Positions 22,172 through 29,778 of a stretch of 30,180 nucleotides of DNA are shown piece by piece. Within the stretch, counting starts at the first letter, position 1. Each line of letters opens with the position of its first letter. The notes under the pieces were generated by a model that was not told where the DNA came from, did not search any database, and saw only the letters and a list, made by a program, of their open reading frames with translations. The DNA is from DTFZ01 sp964510055 (GTDB lineage Bacteria; Bacillota; Clostridia; Christensenellales; SZUA-584), in contig CAZDZY010000032.1 in the NCBI GenBank assembly GCA_964510055.1, positions 1 to 30,180 of the forward strand, in the 5' to 3' direction. A program made the position numbers and the translations under genes.

Positions 22172-23104
22172 ATGATTCAGTTTTTTAAATCTGAAAACGG
22201 AATACTCCAGCCCCACTGCGAACTTTGTACAGGTTCCTGGGTGCATTTGACTGATCCAAGCAAAGAAGAGCTTGGACAGATAGCTAAAGACTGCGGCGTC
22301 GAAATGGACCTATTATCCGCCGCATTAGACGAAGAGGAGACTCCGCGTATAGACAGGGAAGACGAAGCTACGCTCGTACTCGTCGACATACCGATCGTCG
22401 AACCGGAAGGAACGTCGTTTTTATACAATACAGTCCCTCTCGGTATCATAATAACCGAAAACAACCTTATAACAGTCTGTCTTGAAGATTCCACTATTTT
22501 CGAGGACTTCTATAAAGGCAGGGTAAAAGGGTTCGATTGTACAAAAAAGACGCGCTTTATATATCAATTGCTGTTCAAGACGTCTTCGAAGTTCCTGCAA
22601 TACCTGCGGCAGATAGAAAAGGCGAGCACGCAGGTCGAAAACGCTTTGTATAAGTCGCTTAAGAACAGAGAGCTTTTGCAGATGTTAAAGCTCGAAAAGT
22701 CGCTCGTGTTCTTTTCGACGTCACTCAAGGCAAACGAGATAGTTCTCGAAAAGATGATGAAAACGAATATGGTAAAGCGTTATCCCGAGGATGAAGACCT
22801 GCTCGAAGACGTTATCGTTGAAAACAAACAGGCCATCGAGATGTGTACGATTTACCGGGATATACAGTCGGGCACTATGGACGCGTTCGCTTCCGTTATA
22901 TCGAATAACCTTAATATAGTCATGAAGTTTTTAACTTCCGTTACTATCATACTCGCAATCCCCGCGCTGTTTGGGGCGCTGTGGGGCATGAACGTAGACG
23001 TGCCGTTCGCGGGTATGCAGGGAGGTTTTTGGATAGTTGCGGGCGCCGCGTTCGTATCCACTGTCGTTGTCGCGATATGGCTGTGGCGAAAGAAGATGCT
23101 GTAA
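22172..23104 (+). CDS. corA: CorA family magnesium/divalent cation channel
   Basis: This is a pentameric inner-membrane channel for Mg2+ and related ions. The cytoplasmic part (1-245) holds LTDPSKEELGQIAKDCGVEMDLLSAALDEEETPRIDREDEATLVLVDIP, the typical opening of the Firmicute CorA group. The long stalk helix follows (FIYQLLFKTSSKFLQYLRQIEKASTQVENAL...). Two membrane segments lie at the C-terminus, and the first ends in the signature GMN (residues 272-274) within LWGMNVDVPF. A basic tail RKKML ends the protein. The 310-residue length is normal. ATG 22172 follows AAAGGCGG at nine bases. Expression is probably controlled by the structured leader just upstream. Confidence 0.96.
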   Translation: MIQFFKSENGILQPHCELCTGSWVHLTDPSKEELGQIAKDCGVEMDLLSAALDEEETPRIDREDEATLVLVDIPIVEPEGTSFLYNTVPLGIIITENNLITVCLEDSTIFEDFYKGRVKGFDCTKKTRFIYQLLFKTSSKFLQYLRQIEKASTQVENALYKSLKNRELLQMLKLEKSLVFFSTSLKANEIVLEKMMKTNMVKRYPEDEDLLEDVIVENKQAIEMCTIYRDIQSGTMDAFASVISNNLNIVMKFLTSVTIILAIPALFGALWGMNVDVPFAGMQGGFWIVAGAAFVSTVVVAIWLWRKKML

Positions 23105-23128
23105 CAGCGCTGTAAGCCCAAAGTGTTT

Positions 23129-23155
23129 TTGACCGGTTTTTTGGAAAACTATAAT
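23129..23155 (+). promoter_or_regulatory. Possible promoter of the FmdB-like gene
   Basis: TTGACC (23129-23134) and TATAAT (23150-23155) are present but only 15 bp apart, which is short. The gene starts 24 bp downstream of the -10 with GGAGGG ahead of the ATG. Confidence 0.4.
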
Positions 23156-23178
23156 AAAAGCAAAAATCGGAGGGATCG

Positions 23179-23388
23179 ATGCCGTTACTTAAATACATCT
23201 GTGAAGACTGCAAACATGTTTTTGAAGAGCTGACCAGCCCCGATAATAAGCCGAAATGCCCTGCCTGCGGGTCGGGCAGCACAAAGCGTTTTTATCAGGG
23301 CAAATGTTATTTCGGCGGAGCCGGGCACGGAGGCGGCGGAAGCTGCAGCGGCGGGGGCTGCTCTAGCTGCAAGGGGTGCTCCGCTTAG
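23179..23388 (+). CDS. FmdB family zinc ribbon protein
   Basis: This 69-residue protein starts with a single zinc ribbon of the FmdB/CxxC_CxxC_SSSS type. LKYICEDCKHVFEEL gives the first Cys pair (9, 12) and KCPACGSGSTKRFY the second. The normal Ser-rich tail is replaced by a Gly- and Cys-rich end (GGAGHGGGGSCSGGGCSSCKGCS), with five or so further cysteines that could bind metal. FmdB was named as a possible regulator of formamidase genes, but most family members have no proven role. ATG 23179 follows GGAGGG. Confidence 0.9.
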   Translation: MPLLKYICEDCKHVFEELTSPDNKPKCPACGSGSTKRFYQGKCYFGGAGHGGGGSCSGGGCSSCKGCSA

Positions 23389-23391
23389 TAC

Positions 23392-23460
23392 GGGGTCCCC
23401 AAAAGCCTTAGCTTTTGGGGCAAAAACCGGGGTCCCCAAAAAGCTAAGGCTTTTTGGGGC
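23392..23460. repeat. Twin GGGGTCCCC hairpins with complementary loops
   Basis: Two near-copies lie between the zinc-ribbon gene and radC. The first is CCCCAAAAGC-CTTA-GCTTTTGGGG (23397-23420). The second is CCCCAAAAAGC-TAAG-GCTTTTTGGGG (23434-23459). Each is preceded by GGGGT. The loops CTTA and TAAG are reverse complements, so the pair is a mirror-image REP/BIME-like unit. Neither has a proper T-run after it. Confidence 0.75.
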
Positions 23461-23476
23461 AGTAAGAGGGGGCCTT

Positions 23477-24226
23477 ATGAGCGAAGGTCACAGGCAGCGG
23501 GTGACCCAAAGGTTTTTAAGCGAAGGCCTTGAGGGGTTTGAGGATCACGAAATACTGGAATACATTCTTTTTTACGTTCTGCCGCGCATCGACACTAGGC
23601 CCGTCGCGCGCAGGCTTTTAGATGCGTTCGGCAGCCTTTCGGGCGTGCTTGAAGCCTCGGCGTTCGACTTAAAGCAGGTCGAAGGCATCGGGGAAAGGAC
23701 CGCGGTTTATCTTTCCGTTTTTCCCGAAATGCTCAGGGCATACCAGCGCAGCAGGATGGGCAGCCGGCCGTCTATCAAAACCGTTAAGGACGCGTGCGGG
23801 TTCGCAAGGTCGCTGCTGCTGGGCAAAGCATATGAGCAGTTCTATGTCGTCTGGCTCGATACGCAAAACCGGGTCATACATTTCGAACGCCTGTCTGAAG
23901 GCGGGTCTTCCGAGTCTCCGGTATATTTAAACAAGCTCGCGGCAGGCGCGCTGCGCCATAAAGCGGTAAAAGGCATCGTTGCGCATAACCACCCGGGCGG
24001 CGACCCCGCGCCCTCGAAGGCCGATATAAGCGTAACAATAGATATAGCAAAAGCGCTGGGAACGCTGGGCATAGAGCTTTTAGACCATATAATAGTCTGC
24101 GACAATTCATCGTTCAGCTTTCAGGCGGATTCGCTGATAAAATACTCTTTGGAGCACGAAGACGCGTATGACGCGCAATATTCGGAAAGAAAACTTAAAG
24201 ACCTGCATGAGATACAGCAGCCATAG
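23477..24226 (+). CDS. radC: RadC-like JAB-domain protein
   Basis: This belongs to the RadC (UPF0758) family. The N-terminal part has a helix-hairpin-helix region (LSGVLEASAFDLKQVEGIGERTAVYLSVFPEM). The C-terminal JAMM-type domain shows the conserved metal motif AHNHPGGD (residues 169-176) followed by PAPSKADISVT, and an earlier Glu strand FYVVWLDTQNRVIHFERLSEGG. The length of 249 residues is a little over the usual 220-230 because of an added C-terminal tail (YDAQYSERKLKDLHEIQQP). The name radC is historical; a direct DNA-repair role is not established. ATG 23477 has GAGGGGG upstream. Confidence 0.95.
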   Translation: MSEGHRQRVTQRFLSEGLEGFEDHEILEYILFYVLPRIDTRPVARRLLDAFGSLSGVLEASAFDLKQVEGIGERTAVYLSVFPEMLRAYQRSRMGSRPSIKTVKDACGFARSLLLGKAYEQFYVVWLDTQNRVIHFERLSEGGSSESPVYLNKLAAGALRHKAVKGIVAHNHPGGDPAPSKADISVTIDIAKALGTLGIELLDHIIVCDNSSFSFQADSLIKYSLEHEDAYDAQYSERKLKDLHEIQQP

Positions 24227-24265
24227 ATATTAAAGAATTATCAGTGTTTATATTAAGGAGGTCAT

Positions 24266-24724
24266 ATGACTATAACGTTTAAAGCCGTAGAGCAGCCGGA
24301 TAAGGATACGATCTCACACATTCTTCGTATAGAAAAAGCTGCGTTCGGCAACGGGGCGCTGACTGATTACGTTGTGATACCGCTCATGCGCCACGGCAGG
24401 ATATACGTAGCGGTGGACGAAGATGATGTGCCTGTTGCCAGCGCTTATTTCATGCGCGACATGAAGGACCTCGATTTGGCGTATCTTTTAAGCATAGCGG
24501 TGCTCCCTGCGTTCAGCGGATACGATATAGGCATAGCGCTTCTCGAATACGCTCTTTCGGATATCAAGGATCTCAGCGTCGCGAAGGTGCAGCTTACGGT
24601 CGATCCGGCTAACTTCAAGGCTCTCGCGACATACCGCGAGAGGCTCGGATTCAAAATTTCCGAAAGGTCTTCCGACGAATACGGAACGGGCGACGACCGG
24701 CTGACAATGATAAAAGAATTGTAA
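24266..24724 (+). CDS. GNAT family N-acetyltransferase
   Basis: This 152-residue protein has the GNAT fold. The sequence runs from EKAAFGNGALTDYVVIPLMRHGRIYVAVDEDDVPVASAYF through LAYLLSIAVLPAFSGYDIGIALLEYAL, where the acetyl-CoA-binding helix would normally read R-G-x-G-I/A but reads SGYDIGIAL here. It ends in VDPANFKALATYRERLGFKISERSSDEYGTGDDRLTMIKEL, the usual Asn, then Y-x-x-x-GF pattern. ATG 24266 follows TAAGGAGG. The substrate is unknown. It may form a unit with radC, 39 bp upstream. Confidence 0.9.
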   Translation: MTITFKAVEQPDKDTISHILRIEKAAFGNGALTDYVVIPLMRHGRIYVAVDEDDVPVASAYFMRDMKDLDLAYLLSIAVLPAFSGYDIGIALLEYALSDIKDLSVAKVQLTVDPANFKALATYRERLGFKISERSSDEYGTGDDRLTMIKEL

Positions 24725-24826
24725 TCTTTATTTTCACAAAAATGATACTTTTCGTTAACCCTTTGTTCATAATGGCAGTGTATATTAAAATTAACAATGC
24801 AACCAGCATGAATATATATTTTGAAG

Positions 24827-24853
24827 AGAGCGCCCGTAAAAAGGCGCTCTTTT
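24827..24853 (+). terminator. Intrinsic terminator after the GNAT gene
   Basis: AGAGCGCC (24827-24834) pairs with GGCGCTCT (24843-24850) with an 8-nt loop, followed by T's (24851-24853). Confidence 0.8.
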
Positions 24854-24925
24854 CTGTTTACCAAATACGGCGGCCTTTAATGAAATGCGCTTTTAACAGT
24901 TTTTGTTTTGTGATATCATCTGATT

Positions 24926-25210
24926 ATGGACAAACTTTATTCGGGGGCTTATAAGCTTCTAAAGCAAGTTAACAAACGCGGCGCAGATAATGTCGATACG
25001 TTTTATAGCATTTGGTTTCCCACACTTTATAAGCTTGGTTATGTTGACCGCATACATACAGACGGAAACGGCTCTGATACTTACACTATCAATGAGTACG
25101 GGAAAGCCGCTATCCGTAAGCATCAAAGAAAAACATTTAAGAAGTGGTTTATTGCTGTAATCCTATTATTAGGCGTTTTTGTATTACAGTCAGTAATTGA
25201 TTTATTATAA
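24926..25210 (+). CDS. Small protein with winged-helix-like N-terminus and C-terminal membrane anchor
   Basis: I do not recognise this 94-residue protein. The first ~65 residues look like a winged-helix domain (YSGAYKLLKQVNKRGADNVDTFYSIWFPTLYKLGYVDRIHTDGNGSDTYTINEYGKAAI), with the typical turn and wing ending in T-Y-T-I-N-x-x-G. A basic patch (RKHQRKTFKKW) precedes one membrane helix (FIAVILLLGVFVLQSVIDLL). It may be a membrane-held regulator or a phage-derived orphan. There is no ribosome site. TATCAT at 24914-24919 would start transcription right at the ATG, so the mRNA may be leaderless. Codons are AT-rich compared with its neighbours. Confidence 0.7.
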   Translation: MDKLYSGAYKLLKQVNKRGADNVDTFYSIWFPTLYKLGYVDRIHTDGNGSDTYTINEYGKAAIRKHQRKTFKKWFIAVILLLGVFVLQSVIDLL

Positions 25211-25223
25211 AATAAATTATATC

Positions 25224-25232
25224 TGCTATAAT
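25224..25232 (+). promoter_or_regulatory. Extended -10 promoter of rqcP-ispDF
   Basis: TGCTATAAT is a full consensus -10 with the extended TG. The rqcP start lies 17 bp beyond, after AGAGGTG. Confidence 0.6.
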
Positions 25233-25248
25233 GTAGTTAGAGGTGCTT

Positions 25249-25506
25249 ATGAGATTAGACAAGTTCTTAAAGGTTTCCAGGATAATCAAACGCCGCACGA
25301 TCGCCAGCGAAGCGTGCGACCGCCAGCGCGTTTCAGTAAACGGCAACCCCGCGAAGCCGGGCAAAGACCTTAAAATTGGCGATATAATAGAGATACGCTT
25401 CGGTTCGAATACGCTCAAAGTAAAGGTGCTGCAGCTTTCCGAAACGGTACGCAAAGAGGAAGCGGACGGCATGTATCAGATACTGGAGGAAACAAAGCAT
25501 GAGTAA
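25249..25506 (+). CDS. rqcP: S4-domain RNA-binding protein RqcP (YabO family)
   Basis: This is a small S4-domain protein that helps RqcH add alanine tails to stalled nascent chains on the 50S subunit in ribosome quality control. The sequence MRLDKFLKVSRIIKRRTIASEACDRQRVSVNGNPAKPGKDLKIGD closely matches the known family (MRLDKFLKVSR.IKRRT...VNG..AK). The end KEEADGMYQILEE is also typical. ATG 25249 with AGAGGTG is chosen over GTG 25243. It overlaps ispDF by eight bases. In many Firmicutes the gene lies near spoVT/mazG/yabP; here it leads ispDF. Confidence 0.93.
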   Translation: MRLDKFLKVSRIIKRRTIASEACDRQRVSVNGNPAKPGKDLKIGDIIEIRFGSNTLKVKVLQLSETVRKEEADGMYQILEETKHE

Positions 25507-26635
25507 CACAGTAGGGATAGTACTCGCCGCGGGCAGTTCGCAGCGCATGGGCCAGAACAAGCTGTTTATATCCATCGGCGGCAGGACGGTGCTCGAACGC
25601 TCGCTGCTCGCGTTCGAGAACGCGGTCTGTTTTGAGCGCGTCATCATCGTCTCCAGAAAGCAGGACATGAACGACGTCGACTCGGCCGCAAGAAAAACGC
25701 TCAGCATACCTTACACCATAGTGGAAGGCGGCAGCGAGCGCCAGTTCTCCGTATGGAACGCCCTGCTTGAAGCTAAGGACGCCGACGTCGTAGCGGTGCA
25801 CGACGGCGCCAGGTGTTTTATAAACCCCTCGGTCATAAAAGCGTGCGTGCGCAAAGCGTATGAAACGGGCGCGGCCGCGGCGGGCGTCAAAACGAAAGAC
25901 ACGATAAAGATCGTAGAAGACGGCTTTATTGAAGACACGCTCGACAGGGAACGCCTCGTCAACATACAGACGCCGCAGGCAATAAAATACGATATCATTC
26001 TTGACGCCCATAAAAAAGCCAGGGAAGACGGCTTTGTGGGCACGGACGAATGCGTATTGCTCGAGAGGGCCGGCATTCCAGTCAGCTTTGTGGAAGCGCA
26101 TTACGATAATATAAAAATAACGACGCAGGAAGACCTGCTGTACGGCAGGGCGATAGCCGGGCAGCAGACGAGAATGGGCACCGGCTACGACGCTCACAGG
26201 CTGAAAGAAGGGCTGCCGCTTATCCTGGGAGGCGTCAATATCCCGTATGAAAAAGGTTTGCTCGGGCACAGCGACGCCGACGTGCTCGTCCACGCTATAA
26301 TAGACGCGCTGCTCGGCGCAGCGGCCGCGGGCGACATCGGGCAGCATTTCCCGTGCACCGACGAGTTCAGGGGCATCAGCAGTATAACGCTGCTCGGGCG
26401 CACTTTGGAGATAATAGGCAAAAAGGGATATTCTGTAGAAAACATCGACTCTACAGTGGTTATTCAGGAGCCTAAACTCGCGCCGCATATCGAAAAGATG
26501 CGCGCGAATATTGCTGCCGCGCTGTGCATGGAGATAGACCTGGTCAGCGTAAAGGCCAAGACGACGGAAGGCATGGGATTCGAGGGCACCGGGGAAGGAG
26601 TATCCGCGACCGCGGTGGCGACGCTGGTAAGGTAA
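25499..26635 (+). CDS. ispDF: Bifunctional IspD/IspF enzyme of the MEP pathway
   Basis: One polypeptide covers two non-consecutive MEP steps. The N-terminal domain (1-~222) is IspD, which joins CTP with methylerythritol 4-phosphate: VLAAGSSQRMGQNKLF (residues 9-23) is the nucleotide loop, and VAVHDGARCFI, IQTPQAIKYD and TDECVLLERAG follow. The C-terminal domain (~225-378) is IspF, which cyclises the product of IspE: GTGYDAHRL supplies Asp231 and His233, and GHSDADVLVHAI supplies His257 as metal ligands. KAKTTEGMGFEGTGEG is the family's end motif. Fused IspDF proteins are known in several bacterial groups. ATG 25499 follows GGAGGAAAC. IspE is 9 kb away in the window, so the pathway genes are dispersed. 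Confidence 0.97.
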   Translation: MSNTVGIVLAAGSSQRMGQNKLFISIGGRTVLERSLLAFENAVCFERVIIVSRKQDMNDVDSAARKTLSIPYTIVEGGSERQFSVWNALLEAKDADVVAVHDGARCFINPSVIKACVRKAYETGAAAAGVKTKDTIKIVEDGFIEDTLDRERLVNIQTPQAIKYDIILDAHKKAREDGFVGTDECVLLERAGIPVSFVEAHYDNIKITTQEDLLYGRAIAGQQTRMGTGYDAHRLKEGLPLILGGVNIPYEKGLLGHSDADVLVHAIIDALLGAAAAGDIGQHFPCTDEFRGISSITLLGRTLEIIGKKGYSVENIDSTVVIQEPKLAPHIEKMRANIAAALCMEIDLVSVKAKTTEGMGFEGTGEGVSATAVATLVR

Positions 26636-26646
26636 ATGCGGCGTCA

Positions 26647-26667
26647 GGCTCCCCTGTGAGGGGAGCC
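26647..26667. repeat. REP-like hairpin after ispDF
   Basis: GGCTCCCC (26647-26654) pairs with GGGGAGCC (26660-26667) with loop TGTGA. The outer GTCA and GTCAG give partial further pairing. No T-run follows. ACCGGGT (26675) and ACCCGGT (26707) form another inverted pair. It is similar in kind to the element at 3172-3484. Confidence 0.6.
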
Positions 26668-26746
26668 GTCAGAGACCGGGTCGATTATCTGAAAAGCAAG
26701 TATCCAACCCGGTATCCGACTGAATATCGGTTATAGCATCAGTATC

Positions 26747-26773
26747 AATCAAGATATTAATCTTGATTTTTTT
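26747..26773 (+). terminator. Intrinsic terminator of the rqcP-ispDF unit
   Basis: AATCAAGAT (26747-26755) pairs with ATCTTGATT (26760-26768) with loop ATTA, followed by T5. It is a textbook rho-independent site. Confidence 0.88.
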
Positions 26774-26871
26774 ACGGCAATATATAATAATGTACAAAGC
26801 CAGTAAACGTTATGTTTAAATACTGAGGAACCGAAAGATTTTAGGGTTTTCAGGCAGATTCGGAGACAATT

Positions 26872-29289
26872 ATGGACTTTTTGCAGATAGAAAAGAAATG
26901 GCAGAAAAAATGGGAAGAAACAGGGCTCTATAAGTTCGACAGGTCGAGAGCGGATAAGAAGAAATACATACTCGAGATGTTTTCGTACCCTTCGGGAGCG
27001 AAGCTCCACATAGGGCACTGGTATAACTACGGGCTTTCCGACTCGTACGCTCGCTACATGCGCATGAAAGGCTGGGAGGTATTTCAGCCGATGGGCTTCG
27101 ACGCGTTCGGCCTGCCTGCCGAAAACTACGCTATAAAGACCGGCATCCACCCCGAAGACTCTACGCTTAACAATATAGAGACCATGGAAAAGCAGCTTAA
27201 AGCTATGGGCGCTGCGTTCGACTGGGATTATGAGATAAAGACATGCCTGCCCGATTATTATAAATGGACGCAGTGGTGCTTTTTGCAGCTCTACAAAAAA
27301 GGCCTCGCTTACCGAAAGGAAGCGCCGGTCAACTGGTGCACGAGCTGCAACACCGTGCTTGCCAACGAACAGGTGATAAACGGCGAATGCGAGCGGTGTC
27401 ATACTCCCGTCGTTCGTAAGAATCTTACGCAGTGGTTCTTCAAGATAACCGATTACGCCGAACGGCTGCTTGCCAATCTCGACGGCCTCGACTGGCCCGA
27501 AAAAACTAAAACCATGCAGCGCAACTGGATAGGCAAATCGGTGGGCGGAGAAATAACGTTCAAAATAGAAGGCGGCGGCGAATTCACCGTGTTCACCACG
27601 AGAGCGGACACGCTGTTCGGCTGCACATACGCCGTGCTTGCCCCCGAACATCCGCTCACGCTTAGGATAACTACGCCTGAGCAGCGCAAAGCCGTCGAAG
27701 ATTACATAGACTGCGCGGCTCGCGCAAGCGAGATAGACCGCCTCTCCACTACGCGTGAAAAGACCGGCGTATTCACGGGCGCTTACGCGATAAATCCCGT
27801 AAACAACAGACGGATACCCATATATGCCGCTGACTACGTGCTCGCCACGTACGGCACGGGGGCCGTCATGGCCGTTCCCGCCCACGACGAGAGAGACTTT
27901 GAGTTCGCGGCGAAATACGGCCTGCCTATAGAGCGCGTCGTAAAAGCAAAGGGCGGCGAAAACGACGACCTGCCGTATGTGGAATACGGGGTGCTTACAA
28001 ACAGCGCGGAATTCGACGGTCTTCCGGTTGAAGAAGGCAAGAAGGCGATAATAGAAAAGCTCAAAAAGCAGGGGGCGGGAGATTTCAAGATCAACTACCG
28101 CCTCAGGGACTGGCTCATTTCGCGCCAGCGTTACTGGGGCACGCCCATACCCGTCGTTTACTGCGACAAATGCGGCGAAGTGCCGGTGCCCGAGAGCGAC
28201 CTCCCGGTCCGCCTGCCTTACGACGTCAACTTCACGCCCGACGGAACGTCTCCGCTGCTAAAGTCGGGATCGTTTATAAATACGACCTGCCCGCATTGCG
28301 GAGGGCCCGCGCGGCGCGACCCCGACACGATGGACACATTCGTGTGCTCGTCGTGGTATTTCCTGCGCTATCCCGACAACAAAAACTCCCGGCAGGCATG
28401 GGACCCCGAGTGGATTAATAAGATTCTGCCCGTTGATACGTATATAGGCGGCGCGGAGCATGCGTGCATGCACCTTCTGTACGCGCGGTTCTTCACGATG
28501 GCGCTGCACGATATGGGTTATGTCGGCTTCGACGAGCCTTTTACGCGGCTCGTGCACCAGGGCACCATACTGGGGCCCGACGGCATGCGCATGAGCAAGT
28601 CGCGCGGCAACGTCATATCTCCCGACGAGTACATCGAGAAATTCGGCAGCGATGTGTTCCGCACATATCTTGGATTCGGGTTCTCTTACATAGAGGGCGG
28701 CCCGTGGAACGACGAGGGAGTGAGGGCCGTATCGAAGTTCCTCGAGCGCGTCGAGCGCATAATAGAGCGCCTTACCAAAGTCAAAGAGACGAGCGGCGAG
28801 GGCAAAGCCGAGCTTCTTTACGCGCAGAACTACTGCATAAAACACGTGTCTGAGGATATAGAAAGCTTCCAGTTCAACACGGCTATAGCGCGCATAATGG
28901 AATTCACTAACGCGCTCTACAAATACGCCGACGCCTCCCCCGACAAAGAGGTATCCGCAAACGCAGCTAATGCGCTTATTCGTCTCATAGCTCCGTTCGC
29001 GCCGCACTTCGCAGAGGAACTGTGGGAAATGATCGGCGAAAAATATTCCGTGTTCAACGCGCAATTCCCTGTCTGCGACGATAACGCTTTGACGCTCGAC
29101 ACGATGGAGATGCCGCTTCAGATAAACGGCAAGCTGCGCGCCACCTTCCGTGTGCCTTCAAACGCATCTAAAGAGGATATTGAAAAGCATATAATGGATA
29201 CGAAAGAGCTTTCTGCGCTGTTTGCTGACAGGCAGGTCAAAAAAGTGATAATTATCCCCGGCAAGATAGCCAATATAGTGGTGGGCTGA
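26872..29289 (+). CDS. leuS: Leucyl-tRNA synthetase
   Basis: LeuS charges tRNA-Leu with leucine in two steps using ATP and edits mischarged products. The 805-residue length is normal for Firmicutes. The HIGH motif reads LHIGH (residues 45-49) within YPSGAKLHIGHWYNYG. The zinc-type segment CTSCNTVLANEQVINGECERCHTPV has four cysteines. The editing domain (about 225-410) contains FTTRADTLFGCTY and GTGAVMAVPAHDERDFEFA. The KMSKS motif reads RMSKS (573-577), a common variant. The anticodon-binding and C-terminal domains end with KVIIIPGKIANIVVG. ATG 26872 follows GGAG at a fair distance. No T-box leader is recognisable in the ~100 bp upstream, although many Firmicute leuS genes have one. Confidence 0.98.
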   Translation: MDFLQIEKKWQKKWEETGLYKFDRSRADKKKYILEMFSYPSGAKLHIGHWYNYGLSDSYARYMRMKGWEVFQPMGFDAFGLPAENYAIKTGIHPEDSTLNNIETMEKQLKAMGAAFDWDYEIKTCLPDYYKWTQWCFLQLYKKGLAYRKEAPVNWCTSCNTVLANEQVINGECERCHTPVVRKNLTQWFFKITDYAERLLANLDGLDWPEKTKTMQRNWIGKSVGGEITFKIEGGGEFTVFTTRADTLFGCTYAVLAPEHPLTLRITTPEQRKAVEDYIDCAARASEIDRLSTTREKTGVFTGAYAINPVNNRRIPIYAADYVLATYGTGAVMAVPAHDERDFEFAAKYGLPIERVVKAKGGENDDLPYVEYGVLTNSAEFDGLPVEEGKKAIIEKLKKQGAGDFKINYRLRDWLISRQRYWGTPIPVVYCDKCGEVPVPESDLPVRLPYDVNFTPDGTSPLLKSGSFINTTCPHCGGPARRDPDTMDTFVCSSWYFLRYPDNKNSRQAWDPEWINKILPVDTYIGGAEHACMHLLYARFFTMALHDMGYVGFDEPFTRLVHQGTILGPDGMRMSKSRGNVISPDEYIEKFGSDVFRTYLGFGFSYIEGGPWNDEGVRAVSKFLERVERIIERLTKVKETSGEGKAELLYAQNYCIKHVSEDIESFQFNTAIARIMEFTNALYKYADASPDKEVSANAANALIRLIAPFAPHFAEELWEMIGEKYSVFNAQFPVCDDNALTLDTMEMPLQINGKLRATFRVPSNASKEDIEKHIMDTKELSALFADRQVKKVIIIPGKIANIVVG

Positions 29290-29290
29290 C

Positions 29291-29776
29291 GTGAAAAAAA
29301 GCGTTTTCTCCGCCCGGTTCATAGCGGAGGCGGGAATAATAGCCGCGCTTTACTTTGTGCTGACTATAGCGTTTTCTTTTATGTCGTTCGGCCAGCTGCA
29401 GGTCCGCGTATCCGAAGCGCTGTGCATACTGCCTTTCTTTACGCCCGCCGCAGTTCCGGGGCTGTTTGTCGGCTGTCTTCTTGCCAACCTTGCGGGTACG
29501 CCTTTGGGCCCTTACGATATCTTATTCGGATCGCTGGCAACGCTTGCGGCCGCGGTAATAGCCAGATTCATAAAAAACAAATGGTTTCTCCCGCTGCCAG
29601 CCGTACTTATAAACGCGTTCGTGGTGGCCGGGGTATTGAATCACTATCTGCATCTGCTTTATTGGGAATCGGTGCTGTGGGTAGCTGCAGGCCAGATTGC
29701 CGCCTGCTATGTACTGGGCATCCCTCTTTTTATCGCTCTTTCCAGGCATAAAGACAAGCTGTTTATAAGAAGATAA
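29291..29776 (+). CDS. queT: QueT family transporter (queuosine precursor uptake)
   Basis: This is a 161-residue membrane protein with about five helices, of the QueT family. These act as substrate-binding S components of ECF-type transporters that import queuosine precursors such as preQ1 or queuine. The family core is clear in GQLQVRVSEALCILPFFTPAAVPGLFVGCLLANLAGTPLGPYDILFGSLATLAAAVIARFI. The start is GTG at 29291, one base past the leuS stop, so it depends on the leuS transcript. The usual preQ1 riboswitch is absent because leuS occupies the upstream DNA. The QueG-like gene at 15543 may belong to the same physiology. No ECF A or T component is in the window. Confidence 0.9.
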   Translation: MKKSVFSARFIAEAGIIAALYFVLTIAFSFMSFGQLQVRVSEALCILPFFTPAAVPGLFVGCLLANLAGTPLGPYDILFGSLATLAAAVIARFIKNKWFLPLPAVLINAFVVAGVLNHYLHLLYWESVLWVAAGQIAACYVLGIPLFIALSRHKDKLFIRR

Positions 29777-29778
29777 GA

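Noticed and set aside
24742..24954. 70-codon plus-strand frame after the GNAT gene
   Set aside because: It runs through the terminator hairpin at 24827-24853, has no ribosome site, and overlaps the better-supported start at 24926.
25415..26488. 357-codon open frame on the minus strand
   Set aside because: It lies wholly antisense to ispDF, whose domains and motifs are unambiguous. The antisense translation has no recognisable domain and no ribosome site.
26774..26871. T-box leader for leuS
   Set aside because: I looked for the conserved T-box and antiterminator sequences in the ~100 bp between the ispDF terminator and leuS and found none. The space is also too short.
26749..27885. 378-codon open frame on the minus strand
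   Set aside because: It is antisense to leuS and runs through the ispDF terminator region. Frame openness reflects the codon bias of leuS.
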